Positions 50,746 to 62,769 of a DNA stretch of 64,000 bases are shown piece by piece. The stretch is from Anthonomus grandis grandis. Taxonomy: Eukaryota; Arthropoda; Insecta; Coleoptera; Curculionidae. Location: contig NC_065546.1 in NCBI RefSeq assembly GCF_022605725.1, positions 25,230,227 through 25,294,226 of the forward strand, in the 5' to 3' direction. Below the pieces are notes generated by a model that saw only the letters and a program-made list of their open reading frames with translations, had not been told where the DNA came from and made no database searches. The position numbers were made by a program, and so were the translations under genes. Position 1 is the first letter of the stretch; each line of letters starts with the position of its first letter.

Positions 50746-52733
50746 TTAATAAGAAAAATTTTAAAAATAATTTACAGTACATTAAATGAACTTCAAAAAT
50801 TAAATTGGAATCAAATCGGACAATGCTGTAATGATTAATTGTTCTATTTTCTTAACCCTGGTTATGTCCAAAACTTAAAAAAGATCATTTGGGTTATCTT
50901 GTATAACCTAAATATTAATTTTAAAATAAATTTGAATAATAGATAATCGTAATTGAGTGAGATATGACTATTTTTTTTAAACACAATACATGAAAATAAT
51001 TTTAAAAATCATTTAGGGTTAATCAAATTATATCTAAAAATTAAATCAGAACAATCGTTAGCGATATTAGTTATTACGTGTTCTTAACTCTGGTTGTGTT
51101 CAAACCGTAAAAAACATCATTTGGCTATCTTGTATATGCGAAATAGTAAATTTAAATTAGATTCGAATAATAGATAACAGCAATGGAGTGAGATTTAATT
51201 ATTTTTTTAAAAAACAATTCATAAGAAAAATTTTAAAAATAATTTACAGTACATTAAATGAACTTCAAAAATTAAATTGGAATCAAATCGGACAATGCTG
51301 TAATGATTAATTGTTCTATTTTCTTAACCCTGGTTATGTCCAAAACTTAAAAAAGATCATTTGGGTTATCTTGTATAACCTAAATATTAATTTTAAAATA
51401 AATTTGAATAATAGATAACCGTAATTGAGTGAGATATGACTATTTTTTTTAAACACAATACATCAAAATATTTTTAAAAATCATTTAGGGTTAATCAAAT
51501 CATATCTAAAAATTAAATCGGAACAATCGTTAACGCTATTAGTTATTACATTTTCTTAACTCTGGTTGTGTTCAAACCGTAAAAAACATCATTTGGCTAT
51601 CTTGTATATGCGAAATAGTAAATTTAAATAATATTCCAATAATAAATAACAGTAATGGAGTGAGATTTAATTATTTTTTTAAAAAACAATTCATAACAAA
51701 AATTTTAAAAATAATTTACAGTACATTAAATGAACTTTAAAAATTAAATTGGAATCAAATCGGACAATGCTGTAATGATTAATTGTTCTATTTTCTTAAC
51801 CCTGGTTATGTCCAAAGCTTAAAAAAGATCATTTAGGTCATCATGTATAACCTAAATATTAATTTTAAAATAAATGTGAATAATAGATAACCGTAATTGA
51901 GTGAGATATGACTATTTTTTTTAAACACAATACATCAAAATATTTTTAAAAATCATTTAGGGTTAATCAAATCATATCTAAAAATTAAATCGGAACAATC
52001 GTTAACGCTATTAGTTATGACATTTTCTTAACTCTGTTTGTGTGCAAACCGTAAAAAACATCATTTGGCTATCTTGTATATGCGAAATAGTAAATTTAAA
52101 TTATATTCGAATAATAGATAACAGTAATGAGTGAGATATAATTATTTTTTTTTTAAAACAATTCATAAGAAAAATTTTAAAAATAATTTACAGTACATTA
52201 AATGAACTTTAAAAATGAAACTGAAGTCAAATCGGACAATGCTATAATGATTAATTGTTCTATTTTCTTAACCCTTGTTATGTCCAAAACTTAAAAAAGA
52301 TCATTTGGGTCATCTTGTATAACCTAATTATTAATTTTAAAATAAATGTGAATAATAGATAACCGTAATTGAGTGAGAAAAGACTATTTTTTTTAAACAA
52401 AATACATCAAAATATTTTTAAAAATCATTTAGGGTTAATCAAATTATATCTAAAAATTAAATCGGAACAATCGTTAACGCTATTAGTTATGACATTTTCT
52501 TAACTCTGGTTGTGTGCAAACCGTAAAAAACATCATTTGGCTATCTTGTATATGCGAAATAGTAAATTTAAAATATATTCGAATAATAGATAACAGTAAT
52601 AGAGTGAGATATAATTATTTTTTTAAAAAACAATTCATAAGAAAAATTTTAAAAATAATTTACAATACTTCAAAAATGAAACTGGAGTCAAATCGGACAA
52701 TGCTATAATGATTAATTGTTCTATTTTCTTAAC

Positions 52734-52953
52734 CCTTGTTATGTCCAAAACTTAAAAACGATCATTTGGGTCATCTTGTATAACCTAAATATTAATTTGA
52801 ATAATAGATAACCCTAATTGAGTGAGATATGACTATTTTTTTTAAACAAAATACATCAAAATATTTGTAAAATTCATTTAGGGTTAATCAAATTATATCT
52901 AAAAATTAAATCAGAACAATCGTTAACGATATTAGTTATTACGTGTTCTTAAC
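52734..52953 (+). repeat. B unit, 220 bp, 12-bp deletion
   Basis: It reads TAAATATTAATTTGAATAAT, where the usual B has a further AATTTTAAAATA before the TTGAATAATAG. AATTT flanks both sides and could have guided the loss. The same deletion is at 60336. Confidence 0.85.
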
Positions 52954-54380
52954 TCTGGTTGTGTTCAAACAGTAAAAAACATCATTTGGCTATCTAGTAT
53001 ATGCGAAATAGTAAATTTAAATTATATTCGAATAATAGATAACAGTAATGGAGTGAGATTTAATTATTTTTTTAAAAAACAATTCATAAGAAAAATTTTA
53101 AAAATAATTTACAGTACATTAAATGACCTTCAAAAATTAAATTGGAATCAAATCGGACAATTCTATAATGATTAATTGTTCTATTTTCTTAACCTTTGGT
53201 ATGTCCAAAACTTCAAAAAGATCATTTGGGTCAACTTGTATAACCTAAATAATAATTTTAAAATAAATTTGAATAATAGATAACCGTAATTGAGTGAGAA
53301 AAGACTATTTTTTTTAAACAAAATACATCAAAATATTTGTAAAAATCATTTAGGGTTAATCAAATTATATCTAAAAATTAAATCGGAACAATCGTTAACG
53401 CTATTAGTTATTACATTTTCTTAACTCTGGTTGTGTTCGAACCGTAAAAAACATCATTTGGCTATCTTGTATATGCGAAATAGTAAATTTAAATTAAATT
53501 CGAATAATAGATAACAGTAATGGAGTGAGATTTAATTGTTTTTTTTTAAAAACAATTCATAAGAAAAATTTTTAAAATAATTTACAGTACATCAAATGAA
53601 CTTCAAAAATGAAACTGGAGTCAAATCGGACAATGCTATAATGATTAATTGTTCTATTTTCTTAACCCTTGTTATGTCCAAAACTTAAAAACGATCATTT
53701 GGGTCATCTTGTATAACCTAATTATTAATTTTAAAATAAATGTGAATAATAGATAACCGTAATTGAGTGAGAAAAGACTATTTTTTTTAATCAAAATACA
53801 TCAAAATATTTTTAAAAATCATTTAGGGTTAATCAAATTATATCTAAAAATTGAATTAAAATTAAATCGAAGCAATCGCCAACGCTATTAGTTATTATAT
53901 TTTCTTAACTCTGGTTGTGTTCAAACCGTAAAAAACATCATTTGGCTATCTTGTATATGCGAAATAGTAAATTTAAATTAGATTCGAATAATAGATAACA
54001 GTAATGGAGTGAGATTTAATTATTTTTTTAAAAAGAATTCATAAGAAAAATTTTAAAACTAATTTACAGTACATTAAATGAACTTCAAAAATTAAATTGG
54101 AATCAAATCGGACAATGCTGTAATGATTAATTGTTCTATTTTCTTAACCCTGGTTATGTCCAAAACTTAAAAAAGATCATTTGGGTTATCTTGTATAACC
54201 TAAATATTAATTTTAAAATAAATTTGAATAATAGATAATCGTAATTGAGTGAGATATGACTATTTTTTTTAAACACAATACATCAAAATTATTTTAAAAA
54301 TCATTTAGGGTTAATCAAATTATATCTAAAAATTAAATCGGAACAATCGTTAACGCTATTAATTATTACATTTTCTTAAC

Positions 54381-54497
54381 TCTGGTTGTGTTCAAACCGT
54401 AAAAAACATCATTTGGCTATCTTGTATACAACTTCAAAAATTAAATTGGAATCAAATCGGACAATGCTGTAATGATTAATTGTTCTATTTTCTTAAC
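54381..54497 (+). repeat. Truncated A unit, 117 bp
   Basis: Same joint (54428/54429) as 50124-50240. Confidence 0.88.
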
Positions 54498-54872
54498 CCT
54501 GGTTATGTGCAAAACTTAAAAAAGATCATTTGGGTCATCTTGTATAACCTAAATATTAATTTTAAAATAAATGTGAATAATAGATAACCGTAATTGAGTG
54601 AGAAAAGACTATTTTTTTTAATCAAAATACATCAAAATATTTTTAAAAATCATTTAGGGTTTGGGTCATCTTGTATAACCTAAATATTAATTTTAAAATA
54701 AATGTAAATAATAGATAACCGTAATTGAGTGAGAAAAGACTTTTTTTTTTAAATTAAAATACATCAAAATATTTTTAAAAATCTTTTAGAGTTAATCAAA
54801 TTATATCTAAAAATTGAATTAAAATTAAATCGAAGCAATCGCCAACGCTATTAGTTATTATATTTTCTTAAC
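54498..54872 (+). repeat. B-B fusion unit, 375 bp
   Basis: Same joint, at 54656-54667; copy of 50241-50615 at a shift of 4257. Confidence 0.9.
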
Positions 54873-56772
54873 TCTGGTTGTGTTCAAACCGTAAAAAACA
54901 TCATTTGGCTATCTTGTATATGCGAAATAGTAAATTTAAATTAGGTTCGAAAAATAGATAACAGTAATGGAGTGAGATTTAATTATTTAAAAAAAAAAAA
55001 AATTAATAAGAAAAATTTTAAAAATAATTTACAGTACATTAAATGAACTTCAAAAATTAAATTGGAATCAAATCGGACAATGCTGTAATGATTAATTGTT
55101 CTATTTTCTTAACCCTGGTTATGTCCAAAACTTAAAAAAGATCATTTGGGTTATCTTGTATAACCTAAATATTAATTTTAAAATAAATTTGAATAATAGA
55201 TAATCGTAATTGAGTGAGATATGACTATTTTTTTTAAACACAATACATGAAAATAATTTTAAAAATCATTTAGGGTTAATCAAATTATATCTAAAAATTA
55301 AATCAGAACAATCGTTAGCGATATTAGTTATTACGTGTTCTTAACTCTGGTTGTGTTCAAACCGTAAAAAACATCATTTGGCTATCTTGTATATGCGAAA
55401 TAGTAAATTTAAATTAGATTCGAATAATAGATAACAGCAATGGAGTGAGATTTAATTATTTTTTTAAAAAACAATTCATAAGAAAAATTTTAAAAATAAT
55501 TTACAGTACATTAAATGACCTTCAAAAATTAAATTGGAATCAAATCGGACAATTCTATAATGATTAATTGTTCTATTTTCTTAACCTTTGGTATGTCCAA
55601 AACTTCAAAAAGATCATTTGGGTCAACTTGTATAACCTAAATAATAATTTTAAAATAAATTTGAATAATAGATAACCGTAATTGAGTGAGAAAAGACTAT
55701 TTTTTTTAAACAAAATACATCAAAATATTTGTAAAAATCATTTAGGGTTAATCAAATTATATCTAAAAATTAAATCGGAACAATCGTTAACGCTATTAGT
55801 TATTACATTTTCTTAACTCTGGTTGTGTTCGAACCGTAAAAAACATCATTTGGCTATCTTGTATATGCGAAATAGTAAATTTAAATTAAATTCGAATAAT
55901 AGATAACAGTAATGGAGTGAGATTTAATTGTTTTTTTTTAAAAACAATTCATAAGAAAAATTTTTAAAATAATTTACAGTACATCAAATGAACTTCAAAA
56001 ATGAAACTGGAGTCAAATCGGACAATGCTATAATGATTAATTGTTCTATTTTCTTAACCCTTGTTATGTCCAAAACTTAAAAACGATCATTTGGGTCATC
56101 TTGTATAACCTAATTATTAATTTTAAAATAAATGTGAATAATAGATAACCGTAATTGAGTGAGAAAAGACTATTTTTTTTAATCAAAATACATCAAAATA
56201 TTTTTAAAAATCATTTAGGGTTAATCAAATTATATCTAAAAATTGAATTAAAATTAAATCGAAGCAATCGCCAACGCTATTAGTTATTATATTTTCTTAA
56301 CTCTGGTTGTGTTCAAACCGTAAAAAACATCATTTGGCTATCTTGTATATGCGAAATAGTAAATTTAAATTAGATTCGAATAATAGATAACAGTAATGGA
56401 GTGAGATTTAATTATTTTTTTAAAAAGAATTCATAAGAAAAATTTTAAAAATAATTTACAGTACATTAAATGAACTTCAAAAATTTAATTGGAATCAAAT
56501 CGGACAATGCTGTAATGATTAATTGTTCTATTTTCTTAACCCTGGTTATGTCCAAAACTTAAAAAAGATCATTTGGGTTATCTTGTATAACCTAAATATT
56601 AATTTTAAAATAAATTTGAATAATAGATAATCGTAATTGAGTGAGATATGACTATTTTTTTTAAACACAATACATCAAAATTATTTTAAAAATCATTTAG
56701 GGTTAATCAAATTATATCTAAAAATTAAATCGGAACAATCGTTAACGCTATTAATTATTACATTTTCTTAAC

Positions 56773-56889
56773 TCTGGTTGTGTTCAAACCGTAAAAAACA
56801 TCATTTGGCTATCTTGTATACAACTTCAAAAATTAAATTGGAATCAAATCGGACAATGCTGTAATGATTAATTGTTCTATTTTCTTAAC
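56773..56889 (+). repeat. Truncated A unit, 117 bp
   Basis: Same joint (56820/56821) as 50124-50240. Confidence 0.88.
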
Positions 56890-57264
56890 CCTGGTTATGT
56901 GCAAAACTTAAAAAAGATCATTTGGGTCATCTTGTATAACCTAAATATTAATTTTAAAATAAATGTGAATAATAGATAACCGTAATTGAGTGAGAAAAGA
57001 CTATTTTTTTTAATCAAAATACATCAAAATATTTTTAAAAATCATTTAGGGTTTGGGTCATCTTGTATAACCTAAATATTAATTTTAAAATAAATGTAAA
57101 TAATAGATAACCGTAATTGAGTGAGAAAAGACTTTTTTTTTTAAATTAAAATACATCAAAATATTTTTAAAAATCTTTTAGAGTTAATCAAATTATATCT
57201 AAAAATTGAATTAAAATTAAATCGAAGCAATCGCCAACGCTATTAGTTATTATATTTTCTTAAC
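56890..57264 (+). repeat. B-B fusion unit, 375 bp
   Basis: Same joint, at 57048-57059; copy of the preceding one at a shift of 2392. Confidence 0.9.
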
Positions 57265-58209
57265 TCTGGTTGTGTTCAAACCGTAAAAAACATCATTTGG
57301 CTATCTTGTATATGCGAAATAGTAAATTTAAATTAGGTTCGAAAAATAGATAACAGTAATGGAGTGAGATTTAATTATTTAAAAAAAAAAAAAATTAATA
57401 AGAAAAATTTTAAAAATAATTTACAGTACATTAAATGAACTTCAAAAATTAAATTGGAATCAAATCGGACAATGCTGTAATGATTAATTGTTCTATTTTC
57501 TTAACCCTGGTTATGTCCAAAACTTAAAAAAGATCATTTGGGTTATCTTGTATAACCTAAATATTAATTTTAAAATAAATTTGAATAATAGATAATCGTA
57601 ATTGAGTGAGATATGACTATTTTTTTTAAACACAATACATGAAAATAATTTTAAAAATCATTTAGGGTTAATCAAATTATATCTAAAAATTAAATCAGAA
57701 CAATCGTTAGCGATATTAGTTATTACGTGTTCTTAACTCTGGTTGTGTTCAAACCGTAAAAAACATCATTTGGCTATCTTGTATATGCGAAATAGTAAAT
57801 TTAAATTAGATTCGAATAATAGATAACAGCAATGGAGTGAGATTTAATTATTTTTTTAAAAAACAATTCATAAGAAAAATTTTAAAAATAATTTACAGTA
57901 CATTAAATGAACTTCAAAAATTAAATTGGAATCAAATCGGACAATGCTGTAATGATTAATTGTTCTATTTTCTTAACCCTGGTTATGTCCAAAACTTAAA
58001 AAAGATCATTTGGGTTATCTTGTATAACCTAAATATTAATTTTAAAATAAATTTGAATAATAGATAACCGTAATTGAGTGAGATATGACTATTTTTTTTA
58101 AACACAATACATCAAAATATTTTTAAAAATCATTTAGGGTTAATCAAATCATATCTAAAAATTAAATCGGAACAATCGTTAACGCTATTAGTTATTACAT
58201 TTTCTTAAC

Positions 58210-60106
58210 TCTGGTTGTGTTCAAACCGTAAAAAACATCATTTGGCTATCTTGTATATGCGAAATAGTAAATTTAAATAATATTCCAATAATAAATAACA
58301 GTAATGGAGTGAGATTTAATTATTTTTTTAAAAAACAATTCATAACAAAAATTTTAAAAATAATTTACAGTACATTAAATGAACTTTAAAAATTAAATTG
58401 GAATCAAATCGGACAATGCTGTAATGATTAATTGTTCTATTTTCTTAACCCTGGTTATGTCCAAAGCTTAAAAAAGATCATTTAGGTCATCATGTATAAC
58501 CTAAATATTAATTTTAAAATAAATGTGAATAATAGATAACCGTAATTGAGTGAGATATGACTATTTTTTTTAAACACAATACATCAAAATATTTTTAAAA
58601 ATCATTTAGGGTTAATCAAATCATATCTAAAAATTAAATCGGAACAATCGTTAACGCTATTAGTTATGACATTTTCTTAACTCTGTTTGTGTGCAAACCG
58701 TAAAAAACATCATTTGGCTATCTTGTATATGCGAAATAGTAAATTTAAATTATATTCGAATAATAGATAACAGTAATGAGTGAGATATAATTATTTTTTT
58801 TTAAAACAATTCATAAGAAAAATTTTAAAAATAATTTACAGTACATTAAATGAACTTTAAAAATGAAACTGAAGTCAAATCGGACAATGCTATAATGATT
58901 AATTGTTCTATTTTCTTAACCCTGGTTATGTCCAAAACTTAAAAAAGATCATTTGGGTCATCTTGTATAACCTAATTATTAATTTTAAAATAAATGTGAA
59001 TAATAGATAACCGTAATTGAGTGAGAAAAGACTATTTTTTTTAATCAAAATACATCAAAATATTTTTAAAAATCATTTAGGGTTAATCAAATTATATCTA
59101 AAAATTGAATTAAAATTAAATCGAAGCAATCGCCAACGCTATCAGTTATTATATTTTCTTAACTCTGGTTGTGTTCAAACCGTAAAAAACATCATTTGGC
59201 TATCTTGTATATGCGAAATAGTAAATTTAAATAATATTCCAATAATAAATAACAGTAATGGAGTGAGATTTAATTATTTTTTTAAAAAACAATTCATAAC
59301 AAAAATTTTAAAAATAATTTACAGTACATTAAATGAACTTCAAAAATTAAATTGGAATCAAATCGGACAATGCTGTAATGATTAATTGTTCTATTTTCTT
59401 AACCCTGGTTATGTCCAAAGCTTAAAAAAGATTATTTAGGTCATCATGTATAACCTAAATATTAATTTTAAAATAAATGTGAATAATAGATAACCGTAAT
59501 TGAGTGAGATATGACTATTTTTTTTAAACACAATACATCAAAATATTTTTAAAAATCATTTAGGGTTAATCAAATCATATCTAAAAATTAAATCGGAACA
59601 ATCGTTAACGCTATTAGTTATGACATTTTCTTAACTCTGTTTGTGTGCAAACCGTAAAAAACATCATTTGGCTATCTTGTATATGCGAAATAGTAAATTT
59701 AAATTATATTCGAATAATAGATAACAGTAATGAGTGAGATATAATTATTTTTTTTTAAAACAATTCATAAGAAAAATTTTAAAAATAATTTACAGTACAT
59801 TAAATGAACTTTAAAAATGAAACTGAAGTCAAATCGGACAATGCTATAATGATTAATTGTTCTATTTTCTTAACCCTTGTTATGTCCAAAACTTAAAAAA
59901 GATCATTTGGGTCAACTTGTATAACCTAAATAATAATTTTAAAATAAATTTGAATAATAGATAACCGTAATTGAGTGAGAAAAGACAATTTTTTTTAAAC
60001 AAAATACATCAAAATATTTTTAAAAATCATTTAGGGTTAATCAAATTATATCTAAAAATTAAATCGGAACAATCGTTAACGCTATTAGTTATGACATTTT
60101 CTTAAC
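58210..60106 (+). repeat. 954-bp (2-dimer) duplication
   Basis: A 58210, B 58450 and A 58682 are matched by A 59164, B 59404 and A 59636. Both A units with AATAATATTCCAATAATAAA and both B units with CCAAAGCTTAAAAAAG are shared. This explains why the shift from the 52 kb region changes from 6649 to 7602. Confidence 0.82.
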
Positions 60107-60335
60107 TCTGGTTGTGTGCAAACCGTAAAAAACATCATTTGGCTATCTTGTATATGCGAAATAGTAAATTTAAAATATATTCGAATAATAGATAACAGTA
60201 ATAGAGTGAGATATAATTATTTTTTAAAAAAACAATTCATAAGAAAAATTTTAAAAATAATTTACAATACTTCAAAAATGAAACTGGAGTCAAATCGGAC
60301 AATGCTATAATGATTAATTGTTCTATTTTCTTAAC

Positions 60336-60555
60336 CCTTGTTATGTCCAAAACTTAAAAACGATCATTTGGGTCATCTTGTATAACCTAAATATTAATTT
60401 GAATAATAGATAACCCTAATTGAGTGAGATATGACTATTTTTTTTAAACAAAATACATCAAAATATTTGTAAAATTCATTTAGGGTTAATCAAATTATAT
60501 CTAAAAATTAAATCAGAACAATCGTTAACGATATTAGTTATTACGTGTTCTTAAC
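60336..60555 (+). repeat. B unit, 220 bp, same 12-bp deletion
   Basis: A duplicate of 52734-52953 at a shift of 7602. Confidence 0.85.
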
Positions 60556-60869
60556 TCTGGTTGTGTTCAAACAGTAAAAAACATCATTTGGCTATCTAGT
60601 ATATGCGAAATAGTAAATTTAAATTATATTCGAATAATAGATAACAGTAATGGAGTGAGATTTAATTATTTTTTTAAAAAACAATTCATAAGAAAAATTT
60701 TAAAAATAATTTACAGTACATTAAATGACCTTCAAAAATTAAATTGGAATCAAATCGGACAATTCTATAATGATTAATTGTTCTATTTTCTTAACCTTTG
60801 GTATGTCCAAAACTTCAAAAAGATCATTTGGGTCAACTTGTATAACCTAAATAATAATTTTAAAATAAA

Positions 60870-62769
60870 TTTGAATAATAGATAACCGTAATTGAGTGAG
60901 AAAAGACTATTTTTTTTAAACAAAATACATCAAAATATTTGTAAAAATCATTTAGGGTTAATCAAATTATATCTAAAAATTAAATCGGAACAATCGTTAA
61001 CGCTATTAGTTATTACATTTTCTTAACTCTGGTTGTGTTCGAACCGTAAAAAACATCATTTGGCTATCTTGTATATGCGAAATAGTAAATTTAAATTAAA
61101 TTCGAATAATAGATAACAGTAATGGAGTGAGATTTAATTGTTTTTTTTTAAAAACAATTCATAAGAAAAATTTTTAAAATAATTTACAGTACATCAAATG
61201 AACTTCAAAAATGAAACTGGAGTCAAATCGGACAATGCTATAATGATTAATTGTTCTATTTTCTTAACCCTTGTTATGTCCAAAACTTAAAAACGATCAT
61301 TTGGGTCATCTTGTATAACCTAAATATTAATTTTTAAATAAATTTGAATAATAGATAACCGTAATTGAGTGAGAAAAGACTATTTTTTTTTAAACAAAAT
61401 ACATCAAAATATTTTTAAAAATCATTTAGGGTTAATCAAATTATATCTAAAAATTAAATCGGAACAATCGTTACCGCTATAAGTTATTACATTTTCTTAA
61501 CTCTGGTTGTGTTCAAACCATAAAAAACATCATTTGGCTATCTTGTATATGCGAAATAGTAAATTTAAATTATATTCGAATAATAGATAACAGTAATAGA
61601 GTGAGATATAATAATTTTTTTAAAAAACAATTTATAAGAAAAATTTTAAAAATAATTTACAGTACATTAAATGAACTTCAAAAATTAAATTGGAATCAAA
61701 TCGGACAATGCTGTAATGATAAATTGTTCTATTTTCTTAACCCTGGTTATGTCCAAAACTTAAAAAAGATCATTTGGGTCATCTTGTATAACTTAATCAT
61801 TAATTTTAAAATAAATTTGAATAACAGATAACCGTAATTGAGTGAGAAAAGACTATTTTTTTTAAACAAAATACATCAAAATATTTTTAAAAATCATTTA
61901 GGGTTAATCAAATTATATCTAAAAATTGAATTAAAATTAAATCGAAGCAATCGCCAACGCTATTAGTTATTATATTTTCTTAACTCTGGTTGTGTTCAAA
62001 CCGTAAAAAAAAATCATTTGGCTATCTTGTATATGCGAAATAGTAAATTTAAATTAGATTCGAATAATAGATAACAGTAATGGAGTGAGATTTAATTATT
62101 TTTTTTAAAAACAATTCATAAGAAAAATTTTAAAAATAATTTACAGTACATTAAATGAACTTCAAAAATTAAATTGGAATCAAATCGGACAATACTGTAA
62201 TGATTAATTGTTCTATTTTCTTAACCCTGGTTATGTCCAAAACTTAAAAAAGATCATTTGGGTCATCTTATATAACCTAAATATTAATTTTAAAATAAAT
62301 TTGAATAATAGATAACCGTAATTGAGTGAGATATGACTATTTTTTTTAAACACAATACATCAAAATTATTTTAAAAATCATTTAGGGTTAATCAAATCAT
62401 ATCTAAATTAAATCGGAACAATCGTTAACGCTATTAGTTATTACATTTTCTTAACTCTGGTTGTGTTCAAACCGTAAAAAGCATCATTTGGCTATGTTGT
62501 ATATGCGAAATAGTAAATTTAAATTATATTTGAATAATAGATAACAGTAATGAGTGAGATATAATCATTTTTTTTTTAAAACAATTCAAAAGAAAAATTT
62601 TAAAAATAATTTACAGTACATCAAATGAACTTTAAAAATGAAACTGAAATCAAATCGGGCAATACTATAATGATTAATTGTTCTATTTTCTTAACCCTTG
62701 TTATGTCCAAAACTTAAAAACGATCATTTGGGTCATCTTGTATAACCTAAATATTAATTTTTAAATAAA
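60870..62769 (+). repeat. 1900-bp tandem repeat (4 dimers), copy 1
   Basis: A units at 61028, 61502, 61985 and 62456. The unit order and rare forms (TTTGTAAAAATC, TTCGAACCG, TATAATAATTTTTTTAA, CGTAAAAAAAAATC) recur at +1900. The 76-codon stretch at 61601 and that at 63501 translate identically. Confidence 0.87.

Larger units (their letters stand above)
49460..51250 (+). repeat. Block shared with 53717-55507 and 56109-57899
   Basis: CCTAATTATTAATTTT opens it at 49460, 53717 and 56109. It includes the long B, the GAATTC-bearing A, the 117-bp A, the B-B fusion and the A with T-run turned to A-run. This copy is the apparent older relative, because the sequence continues into 51250-52320 as the copy at 57900 does. 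Confidence 0.85.
53110..55501 (+). repeat. 2392-bp tandem repeat (5 dimers), copy 1
   Basis: Holds A units at 53426, 53910, 54381 (117 bp), 54873 and 55346 and the fusion at 54498. Shared rare forms with copy 2 are AATGACCTTC, ACCTTTGGTATGTCC, TTGTGTTCGAACCG, the EcoRI-type AAGAATTC and the 117-bp A. One difference seen: TTTTAAAACTAATTT at 54052 against AAAAATAATTT in copy 2. Confidence 0.88.
55502..57893 (+). repeat. 2392-bp tandem repeat, copy 2
   Basis: A units at 55818, 56302, 56773, 57265 and 57738. It ends where AATGACC is replaced by AATGAAC (57905), after which the sequence follows 51250 onward at a shift of 6649. Confidence 0.88.
48699..60106 (+). repeat. Array segment 8: overlapping block duplications
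   Basis: A starts are 48699, 49170, 49653, 50124 (117 bp), 50616, 51089, 51561, 52033, 52505, 52954, 53426, 53910, 54381 (117 bp), 54873, 55346, 55818, 56302, 56773 (117 bp), 57265, 57738, 58210, 58682, 59164 and 59636. Shifts of 4257, 2392, 6649 and 954 bp superpose different parts of it. Most A units carry TTAGATTCG or TTAGGTTCG. No non-satellite sequence is present. Confidence 0.9.
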
